From contig CM040423.1 of assembly GCA_022702705.1 (NCBI GenBank), positions 43,039,575 through 43,103,574 on the forward strand: a stretch of DNA of 64,000 nt, written 5' to 3'. Origin of the DNA: Papilionanthe hookeriana x Papilionanthe teres. Lineage: Eukaryota; Streptophyta; Magnoliopsida; Asparagales; Orchidaceae. This document shows, piece by piece, positions 10,151 to 21,338 of the stretch (its first letter is position 1; each line of letters starts with the position of its first letter). The notes below the pieces were generated by a model. That model did no database searches and was not told the DNA's origin. It saw only the letters and a list, made by a program, of their open reading frames with translations. The position numbers and the translations under genes were made by a program.

Positions 10151-12750
10151 TTATGCGTCGATAACTTTTTTTGGAGTGTTTGTGTATTTCCATGAGACTG
10201 ATTCTCCGCAACTCCAATTTCTCGAACCAGCAACCTCTTGAATAACGATAGCATTTGAAAGCTCTTCTAAATCATCCTTTGCTAGCTTTACATTTATAGA
10301 GCCAATATTAATGCTCAAATTTTTGCTCTTCGTTGTTCCTACAAGTAACTTGAGACACATAATAAGAAATTTTATCGCAATAAATATACAATCACCAACC
10401 CCAAATACTTGAGAAATGGTTGAGGATGAAGATGAGAATAGCATTATCATAGTAGCAAAATTATAACAAGTGAAGGTTATAAAATGAGAAATGATAATAT
10501 GAAAGACAATTTCCTCTTTTACAATACAAAAAATCTTCTAAGCATATTATATATTTTATAATATGAACTGATAAATACGATACTTGACAAGAATTCGATA
10601 GACTTGATGGACTAAATCATCAAAATTAAGATATTGATTATATTATTATATAGACTTTACATTGTGTCTGTAGTACTTTTATTAAAAAGCAAAATTTGTA
10701 AGTGTTTTAGATGGAACCTCACCTGGGATTGGAACAACATCATTTCCTTGATGAAGTAGCAAAGCTAAAGCTAACTGAGTTGTTGTGCATTTGTGCTTTG
10801 CAGCTAATTTCTCTGACTTGAAGAATAGTATCTTATTTTTCTCTAGATTTTCTTAACCGAATCTTGGATGTGATGCCTGACATGAAGACATCTTCAATAA
10901 TGTGTTGAACCGAAAGCTAACAATTATGATATTTCATTTAAATAAGTGTCACATTGATTAATTCAATCAAAATAATATGAGTGGACTATATGCAGACACA
11001 CTTTCAAGAACTGCTTTACCACCAAAAAAGCCACGACCAAGAGGACTATAAGGAACTATTCCAATTCCAAGCTCTCTACAAGATGGCAAAAAATAGATTT
11101 ATTTAAAAAATAGATGCACTTTAGACAATAGAAAGATTGGAAAGCAAATACAAAATAATAAGGCTAATAAAATGTACAAAAATTTTCTACTTAATATATG
11201 TTTCTTCCATCCTACCCTTTAGTTTTTGACTTGAAAAGATGCCATTATTTCGAGGATTGTTTACTTTGTGAAGATGGCTCTACATTCCTCAACTAATCAT
11301 AATAGTCTAGATAATAGAGAATTACTTCTTATTATATTAGTTAACGGTAAAAAATATGGTCTTTAAGCTTCTTGGTCAATCCTTTCCTCATCTAATAATG
11401 ATAAGCCAATCTTGAATTATATGGTTTAATGATTACTTCTGAAGACTAGATCTGTTAATTAGTCAAATGAAATATTTTTTTTTCTCTACAAAACAAGATG
11501 TTTATAAAAGAAATATACAATATACTTTCTGAGCAGTAGAAAATTAAGCTATGAAAAAAAGATAAGAATCGAAATTTTTTGTTCTAACATCTAAAGTTCT
11601 TAAGAAAAATTAATTTAGTGAATGTAAATTGTCAAGTAGCAACAGGTCAAGGAATAACTAAAATTTTCAAACCTGCAAAGTGAGATTATCTCTTCCTCGA
11701 TATCTCTAGTCCAAAGTGACCACTCAATTTGCAATGCACTAATTAGATGAACAGCATGTGCTCGCCTGATAGTATCAGCACTTGCTTCTGATAGCCCAAC
11801 ATACTTCACCTTACCCTCTTCAACTAATTTCTTAAGCTCCCTAATCTATAAGAGTAATAAAACTTAATCTAAGAACACCAAGAAAAATTAACAAAATACA
11901 TCAATGCAAAAGTTATTTGTTGATGAGTAATCTCACCGTTTCTTCAATTGGCACAGTTTGATCAATCCGATGTTGATAATACAAATCAATGTAATTCAAT
12001 CCAAGCCTCTTGAGGCTTCCTTCCAAGCAAGCTCTCACATATTCTGGCTTACCACTTACAACAGGACCACCTTCTTTATAAAGATCTACAATGCCAAACT
12101 TTGTGGCCAATTGAATCTTTTCACGTGGAAGTTGCTTTAGCGCCTACAAGCATTTGTTTTTTTTGAATAATAGTGATATGATTGCCTTACGAAGTAACAA
12201 ATTTTCTCCTCTTCAAATCTTTCATGCATCCTTATTAAGGTAGAAGTAGACTAAGAAAGACATAAGAAGAGAAGGGGGATTGATACATACCTTGCCAACC
12301 AGAATTTCATTAGTATGAAGTCCATAGACATCAGAGGTGTCAAAAAAGGTAATGCCATTGTTAAATGCTTCCTTGATGATGGATATGCCCTTTTCTTCAG
12401 AAATAGGGGGATTATATGATCCAGTGAGACTCATACACCCAAACCCTATTTTGGATACCTAAATAAGAAGCAGGGGACATTCATTAATGACATTATGGAT
12501 GACGAGATCATACAAAATTAAGCTTAGGGTGGTGCTCTCTTTATCTAACAAGCAATGTTTTTCTTCAAAAAAAGTTTTTAAAAAGTACAAAATTGAAGAC
12601 ATTATTACCTGCCATTTCTCAAGAGAAATTAAAGCAGCAAGAACAAAGTTCAAATTAAGAAAAAAAAATTTCAATGAATGAGCTTTCTACCTCTAATCCC
12701 TGAGATCCTAGCTTTACTCTCGATATCCAAATTTGGCTTTGTTCTTCCAT
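10151..12750 (-). pseudogene. Aldo-keto reductase, copy A (pseudogene)
   Basis: All seven exons are present at family positions: 12691-12750, 12291-12458, 11937-12143, 11673-11845, 10979-11075, 10723-10876 and 10151-10338, with the same lengths as the intact paralogues. Two lesions disable it. Exon 6 has TAA at 10853-10855 in place of a Glu codon (SHPRFG-stop). The donor after exon 5 reads AT instead of GT (10977-10978). Conserved positions have also drifted: YGPH to YGLH, AVHP to AVHL, IIPLC to IISLC, LAWLLH to LALLLH, and D to N in GLDYIDLYY. The catalytic Asp, Tyr, Lys and His codons are still there. Intron 4 has lost about 80 bp that copy B keeps. It is the closest relative of copy B. A transcript could exist but would encode at best a protein truncated before the C-terminal NADPH-binding segment. 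Confidence 0.93.
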
Positions 12751-13110
12751 TTCTTCTTTTATCAAAATTTGCCAGTGTTTGATGCTAGCTTCATAGATTG
12801 TGCTGGAGGTAAGCTAAGGTGGCCAGTCGCGACTTCAACTTAAAAGAGTTCAAATCTGATCTGGTAAGCCTCGGTGATGTTACTCTCCAGATGCATTAGG
12901 TAAGCCAATGCATCATCTAATTTGAAAGAAGCAGAATATTAAATTTGCATCGCTTTTCTAATATGCACATGACTTCTTCACATTTTATTTTGCAAAATAA
13001 CATTAAATATTTTAAGAAGACTTACATACACAATCTTTAAGTTTTACATACATCCCATTTTTATTTTAAAAGTTAAAATAGTGATATTTTTATGTGATCT
13101 TAAAAATATT
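12751..13110. promoter_or_regulatory. AKR copy A 5' flank
   Basis: This stretch upstream of the A start codon matches 24007-24400 upstream of B and, less well, 42535-42780 upstream of C, so the presumed promoter was duplicated with the gene. I see no convincing TATA box. Near 13110 the match to unit 2 breaks: about 2.55 kb found there (24403-26954) is absent here. Confidence 0.5.
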
Positions 13111-15400
13111 AAATATTTTAAGTCTAAATTTTAATTGGTCTTAAAATTTTATTATTAAAATTTTATAGAAATTTTATATAAAAGTTTAGGTCCTGAAGAT
13201 TCTAAGTAATCTGCACATTCTTATACAAAATCAAAAGTCAAAAAGGGCAAAATTGGAAATTACATGCAAGGAAAATAGTAAAACAAGCCAAATCAAAAGA
13301 ATAAGAAGCAGTTCGGTGTCATTTAATTAGCAAAATATCTCAGAAATAAACAAAAGGCAGCCAAACACTGCATAAGTACACACCTGGGCCTAATTCTAAA
13401 CATCAATGAAATTTAGAAGTAAGGTTTGAGACATGAACAAATTGCTCCTGATCCCTGTCACATGATTTTTTACGTTATGCGCCTCCGAAATCTTGCTTGT
13501 ATCTTATTTCTAATATAAGCCTCTCCTAAAGTCTCTAAAAAGTACATAGAAAAAGTAAAAAAAAAAAACTCAACCTACATGAAAAAAAAGGTTAGCAGAA
13601 AAAGATAATTATATGTAACACATATGACTCATGTCTGGTGGGAGGAGCCTAGCGGCAACTGCAGAAAAGAGTTAGTCTTTCAAATCATTTCTTACTCCTC
13701 CCTGTTACATGTGTATGTGTGTGCTCTAAGTATGAATCCCTACAAGAAACTATCCCTAATATACTAGTGCGCACGCCTGACACCCAATAAACACACAAGG
13801 TAGTACAACGGTGATATCTGGTTGGGCAACCAAATCAGCAGAGAACTATAGCCAGGACATCGAAAAGGACTGCCTAGCATCATAGTCATAACCTAGCACA
13901 TCATCTAGCGTAGTGTCCTATCACAACATCTAAGTGAGATCAAGGTTAATCCAGAAAGATGGCGTATGTTTTGATGTGGCCGACGTCTCCGGTCCCATCA
14001 TAAAGATCTAAGGATTCTAAGAGGTGTCACTAGATAGGAGTTTTATGGAAAATTTTTTAAAAAGGTTGATCTCATGTATGGTCAAAGCTAAAGATGTAAA
14101 TAATTTCAAAGTAGATTTTGAAAATATGGCATATTCTTATAATTTTTTTATTTTTATTTTAAAATAGGCCCTAAGAAGGAAAAGCCTAGTGACACCAATT
14201 AGACCCCTTGGAACCTTAGCATAACATATGCGTGCTAGTCACTGTGAAATAGCTAGTATCGCCCACCGAGACATCCTCGCGGGTAGTATAAGCTGCTGCA
14301 TCATTACTAGAATGGACTCACTCATCTAACGAGCCAATTTTTTTATCGAGATGATCAATAATACGCATGTAGATGCAAAGTGATCCAGTGCGCAATGAAC
14401 TCTTTATAGAGACTGAAGCGATCACGAGATAAAAAGTATTCATTAAAAGTATATGGTGGCATATACTAGCGACGAATATGTCGACAGTTCAGAGATGCAC
14501 GTGTAAGGCGTAACACTCAAATGAGATTGTGACTGGCCGCTTATAGTATAGGACGCCACTGGGGAGAATTACACCTTACCCCAATAAAGACTAAATACAC
14601 ATTCAAATGAAAAACACATACAAGTTATTGTGCACCATGCAAGCAGATAAGCAAACACATGCCTCATACAAGGAACACGTTCATGAAAATGTATGACACT
14701 ATTACGAGGAAGGTAGGCAACACGACTCATGTGTCAGAAGAGTTTTGAGGCTGAGGAGTCTGATCCAAGCTCTGTGAGAGTTTTATACCCGAAAGGATGC
14801 TTACGATAGTCTGAAGCGATGTCGTAGGAGGTGAAATAGTGTGGGAGGAGTAGTGGCTCAAAAGGGTCAGTGTGCTGGGGAAACGGTGACTCGGGAGTGA
14901 GTGTGTCGAGGAGTCAATGACTTTGGGGGAGGGGGGGTGAGTGTGCAAGGAGCAGTGACTCGAGAAAGATACAAGAGTGTCAATGTGAATGTGTGAGGAG
15001 CAGTGAATCAGAAAGTACCTATGACAGTATCATGTGGTGAAGTGATGCAATTCTCATTAGGGGAGACACCATGGGTAGGCTTGGCGTGCAAGCCATCCCC
15101 GCGAAGGGCACAATAGTGTAAAGATGAGTGTACTTGAATAGTGACTCAAATGCAAATTAAACACACAAGATACTGTGCAAAAATACTTGCAAAGGTGCAC
15201 AAGTGCAAATACAATCATGAAGGACGTGACGTATAGTGACATAAGGATGCCACAAAGCAAATGCGTAGAAGAGTATGCTCATGTGAGGCATGCATACTTG
15301 CCACGAGCATAATGAGGCATACACTGACAACTACACTTTAAGGTGTAAAAGTAAATGCGCTAATGCAAGCATGCAACAATGAAACAATCAAAACATGCCG
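13111..15400. repeat. Unit 1 spacer, paired with 26955-29260
   Basis: This non-coding spacer is closely matched over its whole length by unit 2. It contains poly-A and poly-T runs and a G-rich stretch (14930-14940). The short reading frames at 14727-14948 and 15057-15260 recur in unit 2 but are low-complexity and unlike known proteins. It may derive from an old retrotransposon, but I cannot prove that. Confidence 0.6.
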
Positions 15401-16115
15401 GTAGAGACGTTCAATTAGGTGGTGGCTGATCGGTTGAGCCGATGAAAGAGGTAGATCAAACTGACATAAGTGATCGATTAGTGAAGAAGGGTTGATTTGG
15501 CCAGGGAAACCGATCAACGAAGAAGGGTCGATCAAAATGAATGGGCTAGTGGCGGCCGATCAGTCGAGCCGACAGAAGTGGTCGACGAACTAACGTAGAT
15601 GGTCGATTAATTAGGGATGATCGATTCAGCTGGGGCGGATGATTGACAAAGATGGGTCGGTCGAGATGATTAAAATGGTGGCGGTCAATCAGTCAATCCA
15701 ATGGAAGTGATCGATCGAACCGACGTAGGCAGTCGATTGACAAGGAATGGTCGATCATGTTGAGGTCCTTGATAGATGAAGATTGGCTAGTTGAGACGAT
15801 CAGCCCGGTGGTAGCAGATTGGTTAGGCCGACAGAAGTGGTCAATCGATCCGGTGTAAGAGGTCGATTGGGTCGGGGCAGCCGGACTGACGAAGATATGT
15901 TGGTCGAGACGATTTGGCCGGTGGTGGCCGAGTGGTTGAGCTGACGAAAGTGGTAAATCGAACTGGTAAAGGCGACCGTTTTACGAGGAACGTTCGATCG
16001 GTTCTGGGCGACCGATCGACGAAGATGGGTACGTCGAGAGATCAAGCTAGTAGCTACCAATCGGTCAAGTTGACGGTAGATGTCGGTCAAGACTATCGGA
16101 CCGATGGCAGCTGAC
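15400..16115. repeat. Degenerate GATCG-rich tandem repeat, unit 1
   Basis: Imperfect repeats are built from words such as ggtcgatcg, gaccgatcgacgaagatgg and cagaagtggtcga, spaced by roughly a hundred bases. A shorter version lies at 31708-32095 in unit 2. Reading frames here are by-products of the repeat. Confidence 0.65.
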
Positions 16116-18717
16116 AGGTCGAGTCTATGAAGAAATGCACAAAAGCGATACTTTTAATGCACATTTTAAATTTAATTGCAAATACGCTAATTTTAATGCA
16201 TACACATGCATGAAATGAGAATCTGGTCGATTTGATAACGGAGTCAAGCTCATTCTTATGATCTCACGAGATCATAGAGGCGAAAGATGAATTCATAGAT
16301 ACCTTTCCGTTACTCAGCAACAGGGAGCCTACCTCTAGCCAATCGGTAAGAATGAAGGAATTTTTCATATGATAGAATCATCACAAAACTGAAGGATTTA
16401 TCGTAGTGTCATCGCCTTTATCATCTAGGGAATGACAAATGAAGATTTTTCTCATTCTCTAGCTCAAGATGGTTTCATCACTTTCATCAAGTGATGAAGC
16501 CACCGAATGGGCATGGGATTGCTAGTCTTCTGGGTGATTGAGCAGGGTTCTAGTAAGACGGTAGCTTCGCTCTTTGGGTTCGTTGGGATCGCAATACTCC
16601 TAACCTAAGGGTTTCCTTTGGAAAAAAAAAAACCTAACCTAAATCCTCTAACATCCATACCAAGGGGCTATAATAAGGAAATTGTAAGAGTTTAGGAGTT
16701 TTTCGGGTTTTCTCACCACCACAAAGGTGTAGGATGTGCTCTCTTTGCTTGTTCGAGCTATATTGAAGTTTGCTCCACTCCTTCTCCAAAGGGCAAAGGA
16801 CTCTCCTCTAGAAGGATAGTTCGGCGAGGTTCTGACAAAGTTCCAAGCTCCGGTGAAATTCTCATGAAGTTTAGGCAATCCTTTTCTATGAAGAAGCTCT
16901 TCTTTGCTGTAGAAGATTTGATGTCTTGCTTCTTCATTAGCATAGCTCCTTTCAAGTAAATCTCCTCACACACTCAAGGAAAGCAGTGAAACAAGATGAA
17001 GGAGATGAGGAAGAAGAGCTTTTATGGAAAATGAATAAGACGAAGAATGTTTTAAGAGGCCAAGCCTTCTCCCTACTTTTCTCTCAAGCTCTTCACCACA
17101 AGACCTTCAAAAAGAAACTCTAGCTTATTCTCTAGTAAAAGAGGAAGAGGACACCACTCCAAGTACTCTCTAAGATGCCAAAAGAGCTAAAGAATGGTGC
17201 CTATGAGAAGCCAAAGGAGATAAGCCAACCTCATCCCAAATTCCCACCCAACTTTTTTTTCCCAAAAAGGGCTTGCCACCTCACCTTTTCAAATAGGGCT
17301 TAATAAATCATTTTGTCCCCCCACCCCCACCCCTGCCCCCAATAAAATCTCCCTAAGGATCAAGAAATCGTGCTATTTCGGCTGCATAGAGAGGTGTCCT
17401 GGTTCAAAATGATGAAATTCATACGATAAAATTCGGGGTAGAAAATGAATTGGTGCATAGGCACTGGACTTGACACCAACTTTCCCAGGGCTCAGGTTGG
17501 AGCTATGGTTTTTAGGCTGGATCAGGCACCTAGGCACCGGAGGTTGGTGCCTCCTGCTTTTCAGCCCCTCGGGTTGGAAACAACATTTTTTGGACAGAAT
17601 CGAGCAACTAGGCGTGCAGGGGGGGGGGGATGTGGGATGGTGTGGGGGGAGGGAGTGTGGGCTAATGCCTGCTGTTTATTTTCTCTATTTAAGCCCCATG
17701 AGGGCTGTTTTGGGAGCGTTGGTGCCCGGGTTGGAGCCTAAGCGATGGTTAGTCCCGAAATCTAGGTTTCCATCGGAAACATCAGATGAATTATTTCTTC
17801 GATCTGAAAGCTATGTGAAATTGAATATGACTAAAATAAAGTCTCATACCCTAAAAAAATGGATATTTTTATCATCTTTTTCATTAGAGGATTCATAGTC
17901 GATGATCGCCCAAGACCACGATGCGGGTAGGCTGTTCTAAAACTAATTTTCTCGAAAACACCCATGGAAGCTTTGAGGCTTTCCTTTGACCGCGGGAGAC
18001 TCCACATGATTATGTCATTTTCTCTGAACACTAGAATGGATGTCGAACATGTCCGATGTCTGACTGAGCCTGTCTAATGGTGAATTCTTCTTGGCAAATT
18101 CAAATCATTGCATACCCTGATCTCGAGCCCCGAAGGCACACCCAGGGGATCAGATGGATTTCTTGAGCCACAGAAAGCTATAAATGAGCAGTGAATCATT
18201 ACGAACCAATAAAGTGATATACGTGTGACATAAAAAATTAATGCCAACAACCGCTAAGCTTCAAGTCACTTGGTTGCCTTTATGACTAGATGGTTTTATT
18301 TTCATTTTTGTTTTATTTCGTCGGACAAGTGGGCCTCCAGGTCTTCTATTAGTTGGCCACCCCCTTGAAGCACTTTTCCTTCGGGATCGTTAGATCTCCT
18401 TAGAAACTAGTGCTGTAACAATTTCTTTGTACATATTTAATTCTCTTATTCTCTTGTTTCATCAAGGTCATACTGCAATAAGTAAAAAAGAATTAAATAT
18501 AAAAAGTAAATCTTATTTATGGCTATTTAATGATTCAATAAATTAACTCAATGAATTTTTGTGCTTTTGATTCTTATAAATAGGGTTTGGAGAACTCCAC
18601 CTTTCCATATGTGCTTTACATCCATCGTTGTATAGATCGAGTAGCTTGCAAGCATTGTCATTAGGAAAAATCTGGCTCCCATGAATTATTTCTATGACAA
18701 GACAGTGTATCTCGAAG
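16116..18717. repeat. Unit 1 spacer, paired with 32096-34699
   Basis: This closely matches unit 2. It contains C-rich (about 17325-17340) and G-rich (about 17618-17650) runs and text such as ggtgcctaggcacc-like words typical of plant retroelement leaders. The frames at 17445-17741 and 17470-17898 are not kept between the two copies, so I do not call a gene. Confidence 0.55.
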
Positions 18718-19195
18718 ATGTTGGGGTAACGAGGGTTTGATCCCGTGCAGAAGGCAATAAATGGAAGAAGAAGGTCAATGTTAAGACAATAATAGATTTT
18801 GTTCTACAAGATCAGGTGGGGTCATCTGATTCACTTCAAGATTATCAACAGGAGAACGTTCGAGCCAATGATGGAGGCTGATCAGGCGATCCGCTTGTCC
18901 ATATGTTGATTCCTCCTCCTACTGCGACCCAAATCCCATTGACCGATCAAATTGCATAGAAAGTTGCTGGTGCACTGGGGCAGCCTTGGGCGCAAGTAAC
19001 TGTTGATGCTTCGCGGCCGCCTGGGGCATATAACTGTTGATGCTTTGCAGCCGCCAGGGGCATATAATTGTTGATGCTTCACAGCTGCCAGGGGCATATA
19101 AGGCATATGCTTTGCTGATATCTGGAGAGGGTGATGTCTCGTTTGCAAGTTTGCAACATCCGAGTAGGACCGAATCTTTAGTATGAGGAGCTTCA
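18718..19195 (+). repeat. Unit 2 copy of gag-like remnant, with 34-bp triplication
   Basis: This is homologous to 8012-8400 and 34700-35100. Only here is a 34-bp word (starting aactgttgatgct) present three times in tandem, at 18998-19031, 19032-19065 and 19066-19099. The period is not a multiple of three, so the region is not under coding constraint. Confidence 0.6.
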
Positions 19196-20460
19196 ATTTT
19201 ATTGGTCTAATTTTTATTTATTTCCTGACCTCATGTTATCGAAATTTATATTTTAGGCGAAGTATTTCTTTTAAAATAAAACGAGAGAGCCTTCTGAAGC
19301 CATCATCCTTATAGTCAATATGTTCCTAAATCATTAAAATTTGAAAGAATAATAAATATGAAGAGAGAAGGTTTTTCCTTCCTTAGTTAACTTATATTCC
19401 TTGACATTACAATTTGAAAGAATATTAAATACCAAGAGAGAACGTTTCTCCTTAGTTAACCTGTGTGCTCCAACAAACCACTCAATGTCAATGTATTAGA
19501 TATCTAACACCCAAACTTCTATTTATATAAATATAATGCCTTACATATGCATAAAAATGTATATTTCATTGTATAAAAATTAAAATTGTGATATTTTTTA
19601 TATGATATGAAATATTTACGTTGTATAAAGATAAAAAAATAAAATTTATGTGTTGAATAGACGTTACTGGAAACACATTAATAAAATTGTTCCTAGACAT
19701 AATAATATTGTTCCTAGTTGGGGTATCCACTAAATTAGTTTAATTAGACTAAGGATTTATCTATTAAAACAAGTAGGTTCCTTTAGTAATCCCTCGTGGA
19801 AAAACGCTACCAAAAACTCTTAAATCTTAATAATAAAGGTATTTCCATATCTTTGAAGTTTTTAGAAATAAAAGTCACTATTTTAATTAATAATTTTCTT
19901 TAAAGATGATCTCTCTTTAGATTTAATACACTAAAACGTCTTGCCCTTATAGTGGATATTTAAGTGAACATCTTAGTATTTTATTAATATCAGAATTGAG
20001 TGATATTAAACTCATTGGATTCGTATTATCGAGACACTTGATTCAACTATAAGCAAGTTAGATTTGAAATCCATTTGACCTCCCAATTATGCTCTGAAAG
20101 CTTTCAAAAGTGGTTTAACGGCTTAATCTGCACATGATTTAACTTGAATAGGACCAATATTAATATTATTGTGTCCAACCCATCCAGCAGGTCAATTTTA
20201 TTGCAAGTCTGTTGAAATCGAAGTTTTGGATGAATTTTAATTGAAATTTGTTATTATTGTGTCCAACCCATCGAGGAGGTCATGCATCAATATTCGTGTG
20301 AGACGATGAAAATTTATTGATAACGCATCAAAGACAAAAACTATATGTAACCAATTATAGCTCTAAAAAGCTTTCTTTTTTCTTTGTAGGCTTTCCCCTC
20401 ATGATATATAATAATAATTCTCATTATCTCTCTAATAAAATGAACAATCTCTCATGAAGC
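19196..20460. repeat. AKR 3'-flanking DNA, unit 2 (left part)
   Basis: AT-rich non-coding flank homologous to 8401-9740. It is interrupted at 20461 by a solo LTR. Confidence 0.65.
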
Positions 20461-20916
20461 TTGTTGTTAATGACTCCCAATTACTTGGGCTAAGACAATG
20501 ACACACTAGTGTAAATCCCACCTACCGCTCACCTACCGCTCACCTACCTCCCACTTACCACTCTCTTGGTTTGTATAAATAGAGAGAGTGTGAGGCTTGT
20601 AGTGAGGGGGTGAGGAGAAAAACCAAGAAGTGTGAGAACTAGGAAGAAGTAGAGAAGAAAAGGAGAGGCTTCAAGGATTGAAGGGGTAGATCTTGGAGAT
20701 CTAGGGTCGAGGTTACTCGAGAGAGGAATCTGGAGATGAGAGCTTATTTCTCAATGATGTAGAAGGCTTGTAATTCTTCTTTATTGTCTTAGTGAATTGA
20801 CTGGTTGACTCCCTCTCGTGGACATAGATCCAGTTGGATCGAACCACGTAAATGATCTACGTTTGCTTGTGTTCTTTGTGCTTCATTTCTATGCGAGGAA
20901 GTACATATCTCACAAC
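20461..20916 (+). mobile_element. Solo LTR, same family as 2405-2882
   Basis: This block shares with the left Copia LTR the repeated accgctcacct word, the ctctcttggtttgtataaat region with a TATA box (20574-20581) and the end gtacatatctcaca. Target duplicates are gaagc before and gaagt after. Unit 1 (about 9731-9745) and unit 3 (about 39245) keep the uninterrupted site, gtgaagttcaa, so the insertion happened after the units separated. No internal region remains. Confidence 0.85.
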
Positions 20917-21338
20917 GAAGTTCAAACTCATTTGAAATTTATTGAATTTTACTAGTTGCTCAAATTCAAATGGCACAAGCGAGAATATGAAATGATACTT
21001 AACTCTTACTTTTTGGCATATAAAATATTTTATTCATAAAAGCTCAAAATAACTCTATATCTCATGTATGCCTTTAACCTTCAATCATCCAAACAAATCA
21101 GTATAAACAAAACAGTTTACAAATGAGCTTCATCTGAAGGCAAAATTAGAAACTTTTATTCAGATATAATCATATGAGAATTGTTTCGAAAACAGGATTA
21201 CATCAATCCCATAGTCTTCTAAGGAAACTTATTGCAAGGTGAATAACTCATAAGACAATATTTTAGTCTCATACAATGCACACAAATTGTAGGAGAGAAA
21301 CTAAGAAAATGATGCATTGTTCAGAAATTTAATCAATC
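20917..21338. repeat. AKR 3'-flanking DNA, unit 2 (right part)
   Basis: Continuation of the conserved 3' flank, homologous to 9735-10150 and 39240-39654, with no gene. It includes the candidate poly(A) signal. Confidence 0.65.
21155..21160 (-). promoter_or_regulatory. Candidate poly(A) signal of AKR copy B
   Basis: AATAAA on the minus strand about 180 bp past the stop, in the block conserved after all AKR copies. Confidence 0.45.

Noticed and set aside
17445..17898. Reading frames of 98 and 142 residues, with a similar 157-residue frame at 33468-33941
   Set aside because: The paralogous copies do not keep the same frame or length, which argues against coding.
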